From positions 868,001 to 932,000 of the forward strand of contig WWBZ02000009.1 of assembly GCA_011503125.2 (NCBI GenBank): 64,000 nucleotides of DNA, given 5' to 3'. The stretch is from Botryosphaeria dothidea (taxonomy: Eukaryota; Ascomycota; Dothideomycetes; Botryosphaeriales; Botryosphaeriaceae). The notes under the pieces were generated by a model. That model did no database searches and was not told the DNA's origin. It saw only the letters and a list, made by a program, of their open reading frames with translations. Each line of letters begins with the position of its first letter. Positions within the stretch are counted from its first letter, which is position 1. Shown piece after piece: positions 20,596 through 30,844 of the stretch. The translations under genes were made by a program, and so were the position numbers.

Positions 20596-22898
20596 ATGGA
20601 CCCGTATGCTATGTACAAGCCAATTCGCCGTATAGGCCAAGCATGCGTATCTTGCCGGTACGTCGCAGTGGCATTGTTTGGTGACTGATTCTCACTCGCC
20701 AAGACGCAAGAAAGCCCGATGCAGCGGTCAAAGGCCCCAATGCAGCAATTGTAACAGACTCTGTATAGGTAAGAGCCAATCACGACGGATGTGGCTCGAT
20801 CGAATACATTTTCTAAGCCACTTGCAAATAGATTGCATATATGAGGATCACGGCCCTTCAACGGCCGAAGCTCCCCAGCCTTCCGCATCAAAGTCCGATA
20901 TTGTTCGTCCAATTTCCAAAATTACGATGCATTTAAGTAACTCACGACATGCAGGATACGGTCCTCCACGTGGTTAGCGAGTTACAGGAACAATTGAGAG
21001 GCTTACAAAATGCAGTTCACCTGTACGACTCCCTTCAAAACGGGCGGTTGCATGAAGTACTAATGTATCACAAGCATTGCGAGTCGACAAGAACAACTTC
21101 AAGACACCCTTACATCTTTTATGGCGAAAGAATATCTCAGGGCCGAACAGAATCCAGCCCAGTATATTTCCCCTACAGAGACCAGATCTAACGTGCAGGG
21201 TGATCCCAGTCCGGCTCCGTCGCACCTGACAGACGACCAAGTCGGGAAATCAAGCTCATTACCTTACGCAGTCATCCAGCGAATTGTGGATACGTACTTC
21301 TCATATTGCCATAACCAGCCGTACTCCTTCTTTCACGAGCCAACATTTCGTCGGAAACTATCCGAGGGCCAGATCCCTCGCCACCTCTTATGCGCCCTTA
21401 TTGCTACAGCTATCCGATTCTCAGATGATCCGTTCTGGGGCGTCGATACGAATGAGGCAGCAGCAAAATTCGCAAATATAGCCTGGACGTGCATTGTCTC
21501 GACCGAGTTCTCCGCACATGAAGTTGCAAACCTCCACACCGTCCAAAGCATAACCATGCTTGCAATATTCGACTACACTGGTGCGTCTTCCAGAATGGTC
21601 ACGAAGAGTTTCACACTAACTTGTCGTATCCTTCTGTAGCTGGGAGAAGTCGTCATGGCTCCGCATGGGTCAAAATCGGAGTGGCCATTCGGATTGCTCA
21701 AGACTTCAAACTGATGCTACCGCCGCCGAGTGATCTTCCGTCCGAACTTCAGGAAGAGCGTCGCCGGGTATTCTGGTCCATCTTCCTTCTTGATCGCCTA
21801 GCCTCCTGCGGCCGGGATCTACCTTGCTCGATTCTAGAGTCTTCATGCCGCATTCAGCTACCAGTTAGCGAGAGTGCCTGGAGAGATGGCTTGAACGAGA
21901 CCAACATCACCCTGGACGACTTCATGAGCCGGCAGACGACCAGCACAAGCACACCCCAGCCTCTACCCGCCAGCGTCGTCATCGTCGCGCACATGCTCAG
22001 CAAATCCTCGCAATACATGCTCCAGCAGCCCGACTCCTCGCACTCCCTCCCGCCCTGGGACCCGCGCTCCGACCTCGCCGTCATCGAATCCGACCTGATC
22101 CACCTCGGCACGAGCCTGCAGCTCTCGCAGCCCCTCGCCGAGATCATCGCCTCCCACACCTCCCTCGACGGCCGCATCGACCAGCAGAGCGTCGGGCCCG
22201 CCATCTTCTCCCGCGCCCTCTTCCACCTCTGCTACTGCATCCTCTACCACCCCTTCCTCCACCGCAAGCGCGCCACCAAGTGCCAGCTGGCCTATCCGTC
22301 CAGCCTCCTCGCCCGCAGCCTCGACACCGCCTTCACCCACGCCCGCAACCTCACCCTCCTCCTCAAAGAAGCGCGCGCCGCCCGCTGCCTCGTCCACGCC
22401 TCCTTCTACGGCTACTGTTCGATGATCGCCGGCTACATCGCCAGCCTCTACACGGGCGCCGACGACGCCCCCACGCAGGCCGAGGCCCGCAGCCTGCTCT
22501 ACGCCAACATCGCCCACCTCGAAGACCTCGGCCAGATGTGGAAAAACGCCTCCTCGCTCGTGAGTCCCCCCTCCCCCCTCCCCCCTCCCCCCGACGACCT
22601 CCCCGCTCACACATCCCAGGCTTCCGCGCTCCGCTCCCTCTCGGACGTGGCGTACCGCTTCCGCGCGCTGGTCGCCGAGCAGGACGGCATCGCGCTGTCG
22701 GCCGAGGACGAGGAGATGCTGTGGTCGTTCGTGGACTACAACACCATGTCGAACGGGGTGCCGGATCGCCGGAGCGCGGACGACGGCGGCGGCGGCGGCA
22801 TGGGAGCCGTGTACTGGCCGGACGTGAACGAGCAGTGGTGCGACCTGTTTGCGCCGCAGAGCAGGATGTCGCCGGCGCCGGGGGTGGGGCTGTTTTGA
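20596..22898 (+). CDS. Zn2Cys6 fungal-specific transcription factor
   Basis: Exons by hand: 20596-20657, 20704-20768, 20832-20902, 20955-21022, 21075-21580, 21640-22559 and 22620-22898, about 656 residues. The first three exons assemble a zinc cluster with Cys at 17, 20, 27, 34, 37 and 44 (ACVSCRRKKARC core). A short coiled-coil-like linker follows (SELQEQLRGLQ). The fungal transcription-factor middle domain includes RRVFWSIFLLDRLAS. The intron 21023-21074 ends with a good TACTAAT branch point. The last intron (22560-22619, 60 bp, GTGAGT...CCCAG) is in frame and stop-free; read through, it would add a Pro-rich 20-residue insert. The donor at 20903 (GTTCGT) is weaker. Its position beside the aldoxime dehydratase/nitrilase pair makes it a candidate pathway regulator. 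Confidence 0.85.
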
Positions 22899-24105
22899 GC
22901 AGTGGTGGGTGGGGCGGTTGCGGCCGGAGCGCTGGGGCAGCGGACGGAGTTGTCGAGAGGCACAGGGACGTTTGGTGTGTGGTGCGAGGCGTTCGTGGGA
23001 ATTAAGCGCGTTTGTGTCCGGATGGATGCTTCCATTCCTGCGCTTCTCTCACGATGCTTTGGACATCGACCTCGTCAGCACAACAGCGTACTTTCAGTGG
23101 AAAATTGGCACCAGCATTTGTGTAGCGGCCATGTTTTCATTTGTTTCTTGGCGAAATTTCACTCATAATACGCTGGGACATTACATGACTACTGCGAGCA
23201 GGTTTGCAGCTTGTACACTGATCCACATTTAATCGACCCGTATGTGGCAAGATTAGTATGCACATATATCGACCTCCAGCAAAGGAAAATGCGGTCAATG
23301 ACGTTCAGTAAACGTTGTCGCAGCCGAGGCCTTGTGATGTCGTAGTTGAGTGGTGCGTCTTTGAAGGCGGCCTTGAAAAGTCCGGCTGTGCCACACTTGC
23401 ACCCTTCATAGATTCTGCACGGAGGCGACATTAGAAGTTCTTAGAGACTCCTAAGTTCTGACGCATCCGGCTTATACCTGTTTTTCTCTCGCACCCGAGA
23501 CTGTTAGGTACTACAATAAAGGCTGATCAGACGCGTCAAAATCAAAACATCCACGCCCACGCCCACGCCCACACCCATATCTTCTACGGCTCTAGTTACG
23601 CAAATGCGCAAAATCTATACGTAGAAAGCTAGATAGAGTATATCGTAGCTAAATCGCGTCTATAATTGAGGAATGATGTAAAAGGGTCTTTTAAGAGTAA
23701 GTTTTACGGTGGAAATTTGATGTTTTCATGGGAAAGAGAGTAAAAGCAGGTAAAGAAAAGAAAAGATAGATAGTCATTATAGCATAAAAGTAAACACACC
23801 ATGCGACGCGTAAAGATGATAATATCCTTTACTAATATTATGGAGTATTGATACTGAACTTTCGAAGTTGTCATCCTTCGGCGGCATTTTTCCACAGGGG
23901 AGCTACGGCTGGACTTTTTGAGCCGATCTCTTGAACAGAGGAATAGGGTGGATCTTGTCGCTCGGAAGATATGATCAGTAATTCGGAATGCAAATTGCCC
24001 AACGTCGTCTCAACACCTACAGTATATATAGCATCCAACTGCCTCTAGAAAGACAGCAAACACTACCGCACACAAGCACCACTTACACCACCATTCAAAC
24101 CAAAA
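22899..24105. other. Intergenic region with short CCACGC repeats
   Basis: About 1.2 kb without a supportable gene. A short tandem run of CCACGC-like hexamers lies at about 23551-23576. The stretch 23580-23870 is noticeably AT-rich. The right end is the promoter of the tautomerase-like gene. Confidence 0.5.
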
Positions 24106-24758
24106 ATGCCTCACATCCGCATCTACCACCCCGCCGAGCGCGCCTTCACCGATGCGAAGGACCGCAAAGGCCTCGCTGACAACGTCCGTCCATCCATCCC
24201 CCTCCTCCATCCAACATCACCGCAGCACTCAGCCAAAGAACGACCCACAACGCTCTAACACGTCATCCAGATCACAAACATGTACACTTCCTCCGGCATC
24301 CCGGCCTTCTACGTCATCGTCCACTTCGTCCCCGTCCCCAGCACGCACTTCTTCGTCGGCGGCCGCAACGGCGACTCCGACCAGGGCAACGCCGACCCCT
24401 CCCAGCCCCCCATGATCCGCGTCAACGTCGACCACATCGCGCGCGCCATGGCCACCATCGAGTCGCAGAAGTACTTCTTCACCCGCGTACGCCTCGCTTT
24501 CACCCCTCCCCTTCCCCTTCCACTGACGACGCTGCTGACGACCCCTCGCAACTCGACGAGGCGCTCAAGCCGTACATCGCGGACAAGGGGTACGACTGGG
24601 AGTACTACAACATGGTCGAGTCGCCCAAGGAGTACGGCAAGGTGAACGGCATCTACCTGCCGCCGATCGGTGGTGAGGTGGAGCAGCGGTGGGCGAAGGA
24701 GAACCGCCCGAGCCCGTACGAGGGGATGGAGGAGCCGAGCCCCATGAACCTGGTGTGA
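24106..24758 (+). CDS. Tautomerase-like protein (oxalocrotonate tautomerase family 3)
   Basis: Three exons (24106-24183, 24271-24486, 24561-24758) give about 163 residues. The protein starts MPHIRIYHP, so removal of Met would expose the catalytic N-terminal Pro used by the tautomerase superfamily. The body matches fungal proteins of the tautomerase_3 type: 'SGIPAFYVIVHFVPVP', 'FFVGG', 'IRVNVDHIARAM' and the closing 'GYDWEYYNMVESPKEYGKV'. The substrate is unknown. The first donor is GTCCGT, less usual than GTAAGT. The second acceptor (GACGAG) is the only AG that keeps the frame and is the weakest part of the model. Confidence 0.78.
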
Positions 24759-25111
24759 GGAAGACGAAACTGGTTGTGTCTGGGGCGTTTCGATCGAGAA
24801 GCGGCTCGTATGGCGTTCTGCAAGATTGACTGTTCTGGATGGATAGAGAGACGACCCTAGAATCTGAAGATTCGCCGAAGAAAGAAAAGTGTTTGGGCGC
24901 TGAAATCCACAGTCTGAGATGCCATCAAAGTGGTGCCATGTCCGAATAAAATCATTTTTGACTTCCATTGATCTTTCCTGTACTCCTACACCAACAAATG
25001 CACAGCCGTCCTCGAGCCATCTATTGGCGGCTACATCAAAAAAAGAAACATTCCGAATGACCGAGTGCTTTTCCTGAACCCTTTCTCTGTACATCAAAAT
25101 TAGACAATTGC
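24759..25111. other. Convergent 3' region
   Basis: The space between two converging genes, presumably 3' UTRs and terminators. No coding features were seen. Confidence 0.5.
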
Positions 25112-27115
25112 TCATGCCTTGCCCTTCTCAATCTTTCTCCTCTTCGACCTCAACTTCTCAGCCTGTTCATCCTTCTTCTTGTTGCTGTACGTCATCTTCT
25201 CCAGCAGCTTCCTCTTGCTTCTCGACATCATCATCTTCTGCCTCTCCAATTCTTCCTCCTCGGCCTTGTCCTTCTTCGCCTTGCGTTTCCTGGCATCACC
25301 CTTCTTCTTCTCTTCAGTCGAAGCGAATGGCTTGCCCTTGGCCTCGGCCTCAAGCTCGCGCTGGTGCTGGATGCGAGCAGCTTCAGAGTCGGACAGGTCA
25401 GAGCCGATTTCCTCCTCGGCGTCGTCGTCTTCGTCCTCATATTCCTCTTCCTCGGAGTCATCCTCTTCAGAGTCCGCAACATCCATACCCTCGCCGGCCT
25501 CGACCTCGTCATCTCTGTCCAGAAGCGGGTTCTCCTTCGTCTTCTTCTTCGGTGCCTCCTCTGATACTTCCTCGTCCTCGTTCTCGTTCTCGGACTCTTC
25601 CTCTGCCTCTTCGGCCTCGCCTTCGCGCTCTTGCTCCTCCAAAGGCTTGGTGGGATCGTACTCGCCCTTCTTCGGCTTGACCCAAGGACTCAAGTGAGGC
25701 GGAAGCGTTGCGCCAGGCGCATAAAGATCAGGTCTCAGCAGCTTACCCTGGTTAGCGCAGTCCCACACCCATTGGGGCTGGATGTAAGTGCGACCAGGAA
25801 CGCGGGTACCCGGTCGTAGTCTCGAAGTGCCGTTGTTCTCTTGATTCTTAAGCCCTGACTCGGGAATTGTGGGAACAGGGATATTCGGACGGTCGACAAT
25901 CTGGTGAGTGATGGCAGGGTCAGATTCGTTGGTGGTGTAAGCACCGTCTCCAAGAACAGGATCCCAGCCCACGCGCTTGCAGCCAAAGGCCTTCAGAATG
26001 AACTCCAGAGGCTCTCTCGGCGTCTCACGAGACAGGTAGACGGTGAACTTGTCAAAGAGCGCAGCAGCCTCGCTGCTGCTTGCTTGCGGCTGAGGGAGCT
26101 CATCTGCGTCTTCGCCGGTAGTCTCAAACTTGTCAATGGCATCGGTGGGTTGGTTCTCCTCGGTATCGTCTTCCGCATCTTGCATCTCAGCGTCCGGCTC
26201 GGCGAGCTTCGCAACCTTATCCGCCGCAGCCTGAGCAGCTTCGGTAGCCTTGGAGTCGCCGTTGGTTGCCGTCGGCATCTCAATTGCATGCTGTTCTCCG
26301 ATGCCCTTGCCCTGCAGCGTAAAAGCTCCCAGCTCGCCACCCTGGTCGTCGCTCTCCTTGTTGAACTTGGGCGGGTAGATGAGACCAATAGAGTTGTAGA
26401 GGCGGAAGTTGACAAAGCCCAGCAGAGTGGTGTAGAACTCGACGAAAGTACCCATGATGCGGAAATCCACGTCGTTGGTTACGCGCTGTACAAACTTGTA
26501 GGGGACAAGCCATAAGATATCCTGGCCCTGGATGGTGGCCTGATAATAGATACCCTTGATGGAAAGAAACGACTTCCGTAGCGAGTGGGAAGTGATCAGG
26601 TAGTGTTCAAACTCAAGCGTCAGGCGCTTGCACAGGGCGATGGTCTTGGCGGGCACGGCAGAGGTGGAGGGCAGGTTGGCAAAGAGGAACAGCATGGACA
26701 AGCAGTCGTCGAGATCGCGCAGGGCATCAACAAAGGTAGGGTAGCGCTCCTTGATGACGTGGTCCAGGGTCATGCGCGGAGTCAGGTTCTTCTCAAGACG
26801 CTGGGCATCGCCAACCTCACCACGGCCGAGGGCGCGGCTGATCTTCTTGGCCAGGGCCTTGTGATCGCGAAACTTGTTGAGCAGCGGTTCATGAAGGAGA
26901 TATTGGATGTCCTTGGTGTAGTAGAAGGTGGTGGAGTGGGTGGCGCTCTTGTTCGCCTTCTTCTTGTTGCGCGGCTCGCGAGGGTAGATGCCCTTGAAGA
27001 TGCATAGGCGACGGAAGTCGGGCAACGAGATCTGCAGCTTGCGGACGGCCTGGGTGCGGGTGATGTAGTTCTTGGCGGCGCCGGACTGGCCCTTCTTCTC
27101 CTTGCGTTTGGTCAT
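25112..27115 (-). CDS. NOP7: Pescadillo homologue NOP7 (ribosome biogenesis)
   Basis: A single exon of 667 residues. The N-terminal pescadillo domain (about 5-290) has '[20 protein letters not shown]', '[19 protein letters not shown]' and '[19 protein letters not shown]'. A BRCT domain follows at about 345-465 ([12 protein letters not shown] to '[17 protein letters not shown]'). The last ~200 residues are strongly acidic and then Lys-rich, as in fungal pescadillos. The protein is part of the PeBoW complex (NOP7-ERB1-YTM1) that acts in the nucleolus on 27S pre-rRNA and 60S subunit assembly. Length and domain order match the family. A 75-codon ORF ends 10 bases upstream of the start and is listed separately. 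Confidence 0.96.
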   Translation of the reverse strand: MTKRKEKKGQSGAAKNYITRTQAVRKLQISLPDFRRLCIFKGIYPREPRNKKKANKSATHSTTFYYTKDIQYLLHEPLLNKFRDHKALAKKISRALGRGEVGDAQRLEKNLTPRMTLDHVIKERYPTFVDALRDLDDCLSMLFLFANLPSTSAVPAKTIALCKRLTLEFEHYLITSHSLRKSFLSIKGIYYQATIQGQDILWLVPYKFVQRVTNDVDFRIMGTFVEFYTTLLGFVNFRLYNSIGLIYPPKFNKESDDQGGELGAFTLQGKGIGEQHAIEMPTATNGDSKATEAAQAAADKVAKLAEPDAEMQDAEDDTEENQPTDAIDKFETTGEDADELPQPQASSSEAAALFDKFTVYLSRETPREPLEFILKAFGCKRVGWDPVLGDGAYTTNESDPAITHQIVDRPNIPVPTIPESGLKNQENNGTSRLRPGTRVPGRTYIQPQWVWDCANQGKLLRPDLYAPGATLPPHLSPWVKPKKGEYDPTKPLEEQEREGEAEEAEEESENENEDEEVSEEAPKKKTKENPLLDRDDEVEAGEGMDVADSEEDDSEEEEYEDEDDDAEEEIGSDLSDSEAARIQHQRELEAEAKGKPFASTEEKKKGDARKRKAKKDKAEEEELERQKMMMSRSKRKLLEKMTYSNKKKDEQAEKLRSKRRKIEKGKA

Positions 27116-27125
27116 GGTGGTTGCT

Positions 27126-27353
27126 CTACCTCGGGCGGTCTGTCACACGCAGGTTGCCGATCAGCAGGTGGAAAATCAGACACTCGACGGCGATGACAAT
27201 GTTGAGCAGAATAGTGAAGATCGGAGGGTCTTGCGAGACGAGGTAAAGACAGCACTGATATGCAATGTCGATCTCGAGGAAAGCAGTGTAGATGTGGGAA
27301 TAATTGCGGTCGAAGGCGTCGACGGCGTGCGCGAATAGGCGCAGCGCGTCCAT
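27126..27353 (-). other. 75-codon ORF directly upstream of NOP7 (possible uORF)
   Basis: A frame beginning at ATG 27353 encodes 75 residues with a hydrophobic C-terminal helix-like segment (FTILLNIVIAVECLIFHLL). It ends at 27126, 10 bases before the NOP7 start. It lies in the expected NOP7 5' leader, so it could act as an upstream ORF, be a small separate gene, or be chance. I recognise no family. Confidence 0.3.
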
Positions 27354-27651
27354 TGTGACGGCAGCAATGCAGAGTCGGGGGCGGACATGCGATCGGATGC
27401 AGGAAATTCAGTACTTACAAGAGTCGGGCAACTAGGGGAAGGAGCGAGAGTGAGGGAGGTGAGGTGGTGGCAGAGTCGGTGGTTTCTGGAGCGACTGCGC
27501 GCGCGATACTTTCCGCTCCGCAACTTTTTCTGCCACCGCCTTCGCACCCCTGCCGTGCACGGCCCTTGGCGCCGCAGCTGCCGCGCCGAAAACACCACGG
27601 GGAGCTCTCGTGCGCGTCACTCCGTCTCTCTGCGCCTCACCCCGCCATGAC
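27354..27651. promoter_or_regulatory. Divergent promoter region of NOP7 and GAB1
   Basis: The short GC-rich gap between two divergent housekeeping genes, presumably a bidirectional promoter. No motif is distinctive enough to name. Confidence 0.5.
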
Positions 27652-29117
27652 ATGACCCTCGCCTCCACTCCCAGGCCCCCAATGCCTCTCGACACCCAGA
27701 AGGCGCTGCTGTTTGGCATTGCCGCAGCCCTGCGCCTTTTCCTCTTCGTCGCCTTCCCTTCGCTCCCCAACCTGCTTACCGACCGCGTCGAGATCTCCAC
27801 TCCCGTTACCAGCTTCAAGAGATGTACACCCTCCCCTTGACCCTGCACTCCAGTCGCCATGTGCTGCGCTGACATCCTGCAGTGCAGGAGGGCTTGTATC
27901 TCTACACCCACAATGTTTCTCCCTACGACGGCGGCGTCTTCCACCAGGCCCCGTTGCTCCTCCCGTTGTTCTCGCTTCTTCCCGACATCTACTCCTTCCC
28001 GCTCGCCACCAATCTCGTATACATTGCCGTGGACCTGCTCAGTGCCAATGCCCTGATGCAGGTTGCTGAGACGGGCGAGAATGTGTCGGCCCGCCTGTTC
28101 ACATCGCCGAGGAAAGGCATGCATTGGAGCGGCCTTGCCATTGCTGCTGGGTCAGTCTTCTCCGGGCCCCTGATGCTGCCGTTGCTGATGCGCCATGCAG
28201 CTACCTCTTCAATCCCTTCATCATCGCAACCATGCTGGGCCGTCCCACATCCACAATCACCTCGCTCCTCCTCCTGACCGCCATCGCGAGCGCTGCACGT
28301 GGCCGTCCCTTCACTTTCGTTCTCGCAATATCGCTTGCCTCATACCTCTCCCTGTATCCGCTACTGCTGTTCCCGCCGCTGCTTCTGCTGTGCTACGACG
28401 CGGAAACCCGCCGCGCGAAGCCAAATGCAGTATCCAACCCACTGACCTTCACCGTCTTCCACACTGTAGACCTGGTCTTCACGATTGGATCTCTGCTGTT
28501 TCTCTCGCGTATGCTCATGGGCAGCTGGGAATTTATCTCCTCGACATATGGCGTTCACTTATTACTCCCGGACCTAACGCCGAACGTGGGCCTGTGGTGG
28601 TACTTCTTCATCGAAATGTTTGACTCTTTCAGAGAGTTCTTCCTGGGAGTTTTCTGGCTGCACATGTCCGCCTACGTTGGCGGACTTACGTTCAGGATCC
28701 GCAGGCAACCTTTGTTCGTCGTCGTTGCTCTTCTCGGCATCTTCGCCGTCTTCATGCCTTATCCCAGCATCGCCGAGACCGGCTTGTTCTTGAGCATGAT
28801 CCCTCTGTACACCCACGTTTTTCCACGTAAGTTATCCCGGAAGTACTGTGAGTTGGCGGCACTGATGTACAGCTGCAGTCACAAGATATGTCTTCCTCGC
28901 TTGTGCAACCCTGCTATATGCCAGCTTCCTCGGGCCCGCTTTCTACCATCTATGGATCTACGCTGGTTCCGGCAACGCCAATTTCTTCTATGCTATCACG
29001 TTGGTATGGAGCCTAGGTCTGACGTTGATAGTGGCAGATGTTGTTTTTGCAGTATTGCGGGACGAGTGGGAAGCAGAAAGGCCGGAGATGAAAGGAAAGG
29101 AGGTTCGACAGATCTAG
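27652..29117 (+). CDS. GAB1: GPI transamidase subunit GAB1/PIG-U
   Basis: Four exons (27652-27823, 27883-28150, 28201-28826, about 28879-29117) give about 434 residues. It is a polytopic ER membrane protein with many hydrophobic segments. Family signatures include 'DRVEISTPVTSFKRLQEGL' across the first intron, 'NVSPYDGGVFHQAPLLLPL', 'YLFNPFIIAT', 'ISLASYLSLYPLLL', 'WWYFFIEMFDSFREFFLGVF' and 'YAGSGNANFFYAI'. GAB1/PIG-U is part of the complex that attaches GPI anchors to proteins in the ER. The last acceptor is ambiguous between two AGs six bases apart (28872 and 28878); both keep the frame. Confidence 0.93.
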
Positions 29118-29591
29118 AAGCTAAATCTAGACAGTCTGTAATTGGAAGCCATGAGATGTTCATTTGTCATAATTCCCATCTCATGCCTTTTCTGCCCCGG
29201 AATATCTGAAGTGCGGGCTTCAGTGGCTGCCTCATTTGCTCGAGAAAAAGGTTCGGCAGATCAGGTCAATTTTCAGGGTCCAGGTGCTGCCGCCGGGTAA
29301 GCTTAAATTGCGCACTTCTCTTTCAACCCAACCGCATCACAACAACCCCCACCACCGTACATCCGCGACCTGAACTCGCATACTAGACTCTCGTAAGTAC
29401 TTCTACACCTCTGGCGGCCTATCCTATTCTCCATTCCCTCTCGTCTGCACAGATTCAAGTCCAAAAGGCTCTTCGTTCTACCTGGTTTCACTTCACCTCA
29501 CTTCACTTTGATTTCCACACTTCTAAGATCTTAATTCAAGACCTAGCTGACCGACCTGGCCCCACACAGCACGCCTAACGACGTATTCGAA
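29118..29591. other. Intergenic region, promoter of the next gene
   Basis: About 470 bp, pyrimidine-rich towards the right as expected for a fungal promoter and 5' leader. No coding features were seen. Confidence 0.45.
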
Positions 29592-30141
29592 ATGGCTCCT
29601 CCAAAGTCCGCCACCCTTAGCCCACGCGACCTCGAGGTTGCTGGCAAGATATGGTTGTGCTTCAAAACCGAGCCGCAGGTTAGCGTGAATTTCTCAATCG
29701 GAAAACAGCTACTGACATGCTCAGATCGACTACCAGAAATTGGCTCAAGTCGCCGGCTTCAAGAACGCCGCCTCCGCCTCCGCCTGTTGGGGCCCCATCA
29801 AGAAGAAGCTCATGGGCCAAGTCGGCGACGGCAAGACCAGCTCCACGTCTACTCCCAGCTCCGCCCGGAGCAAGCGCAAGGGCAGTTCTTCCTATACCGA
29901 TGACAATGACGATGATGACGAGTTCCCGTCCACGCCCACCCCGAAGGCCAAGAAGGCTAAGAAGGCCATCTCCTCTGCCCGCGTCAAGGGCCATTCTTCT
30001 TCTCCCGCCGTTCACGAGATCAGCGACAACGAGAAGGTCGGCGGCAAGCTGGCGGTTAAGCGCGTGGACAAGTTCGACGACGAGCAGCTGGATACTATGA
30101 ACTACTTCAATACTCTTGACCCGGATGAGCCGTTCATTTAG
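29592..30141 (+). CDS. Small nuclear-type protein with N-terminal helical domain
   Basis: Two exons (29592-29678, 29725-30141) give 167 residues. The N-terminal ~60 residues (SPRDLEVAGKIWLCFKTEPQ, then 'IDYQKLAQVAGFKNAASASA', CWGPIKKKL) look like the small helical domain found at the start of many short fungal proteins of unknown function, possibly Myb/SANT-like. A Ser/Thr/Lys-rich basic segment with KAKKAKKA, suited to nuclear localisation, follows, then an acidic C-terminus. I know no assigned function. DNA or chromatin association is only a guess from composition. Confidence 0.75.
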
Positions 30142-30393
30142 GCTCGGATCCAAGGAGCGGGAATGGCGAGTTGGTGCTTTTTGGGGTGAGTTTGGCTGGC
30201 GGGGACGAAAGAATTTCCTCTGCATGGTGGTTGGCTTTACCTGTTCTTCTATTCTAAATGATTCAGCGGCCTGCTTCGTGGTCTGATAGCGACACTATGG
30301 ACAGTGATTGCCAATTTATACCGTTTCTCAAAAATTCATGCATATTTGCGTGGGGAGCGGAAGCATTCATCCGTACCCAGCTGTCCAAGTGAT

Positions 30394-30840
30394 TCATGAC
30401 ATTTGCGTCTGGATGCCTGCTTCCGCTCCTTGTAGAGAAATAAATGCAAAGAAAAACCTGCCACTGCCCAAGGAACCCATTCGCGTCCCCATCATCTTTT
30501 CACCATCATCTTCATCGTCACTGCCACCGCCACCATCGTCCAACCAGAGCGCGCAGTGCTCCTTCGCATCAAACCAATCCGTATTCGCAACTAAGAGATT
30601 CAACAGGAGGATCCCCGTCTTCCCAGCCTCAACGCCGATCAAGTCGACCTTATACGCCCGCTCCTGGTCATCAAGCGTAACCAGCAGAACGCCTCTTCTC
30701 TTCCAGTCCCTGTCGATGGCGACGACAAAGTACGTGGAGTCGTAGGCGCCCTGAGACGGTGCGCAGCGCTTGCCCGACGAATCCGAGCTATGGCGCCAGA
30801 TGCACGCTACTGCCGGGCTCGTCGGTGCTTGAGATCCTCT
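30394..30840 (-). pseudogene. Open frame without a start codon, unknown family
   Basis: On the minus strand a frame of about 150 codons runs from just after the MFS stop to 30394. It has protein-like texture (STYFVVAIDRDWKRRGVLL, then 'VTLDDQERAYKVDLIGVEA', then 'NLLVANTDWFDAKEHCALW') and an acidic tail. No ATG lies at its left end, and the space upstream is the MFS gene. I read it as the 3' remnant of a gene whose 5' part was lost. I do not recognise the family. Confidence 0.4.
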
Positions 30841-30844
30841 GAAC

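Noticed and set aside
21963..22610. 215-codon minus-strand ORF opposite the Zn2Cys6 gene
   Set aside because: Its Gly/Glu/Val-rich composition mirrors the GC-rich sense codons, so it is a shadow.
23189..23431. 80-codon minus-strand ORF with several Cys
   Set aside because: No recognised family, no splice partners and no promoter context; it could be chance, so I did not call a gene.
23551..23576. Short CCACGC tandem repeat, considered as telomere-like or CRISPR-like
   Set aside because: Too short and imperfect for either; ordinary low-complexity sequence.
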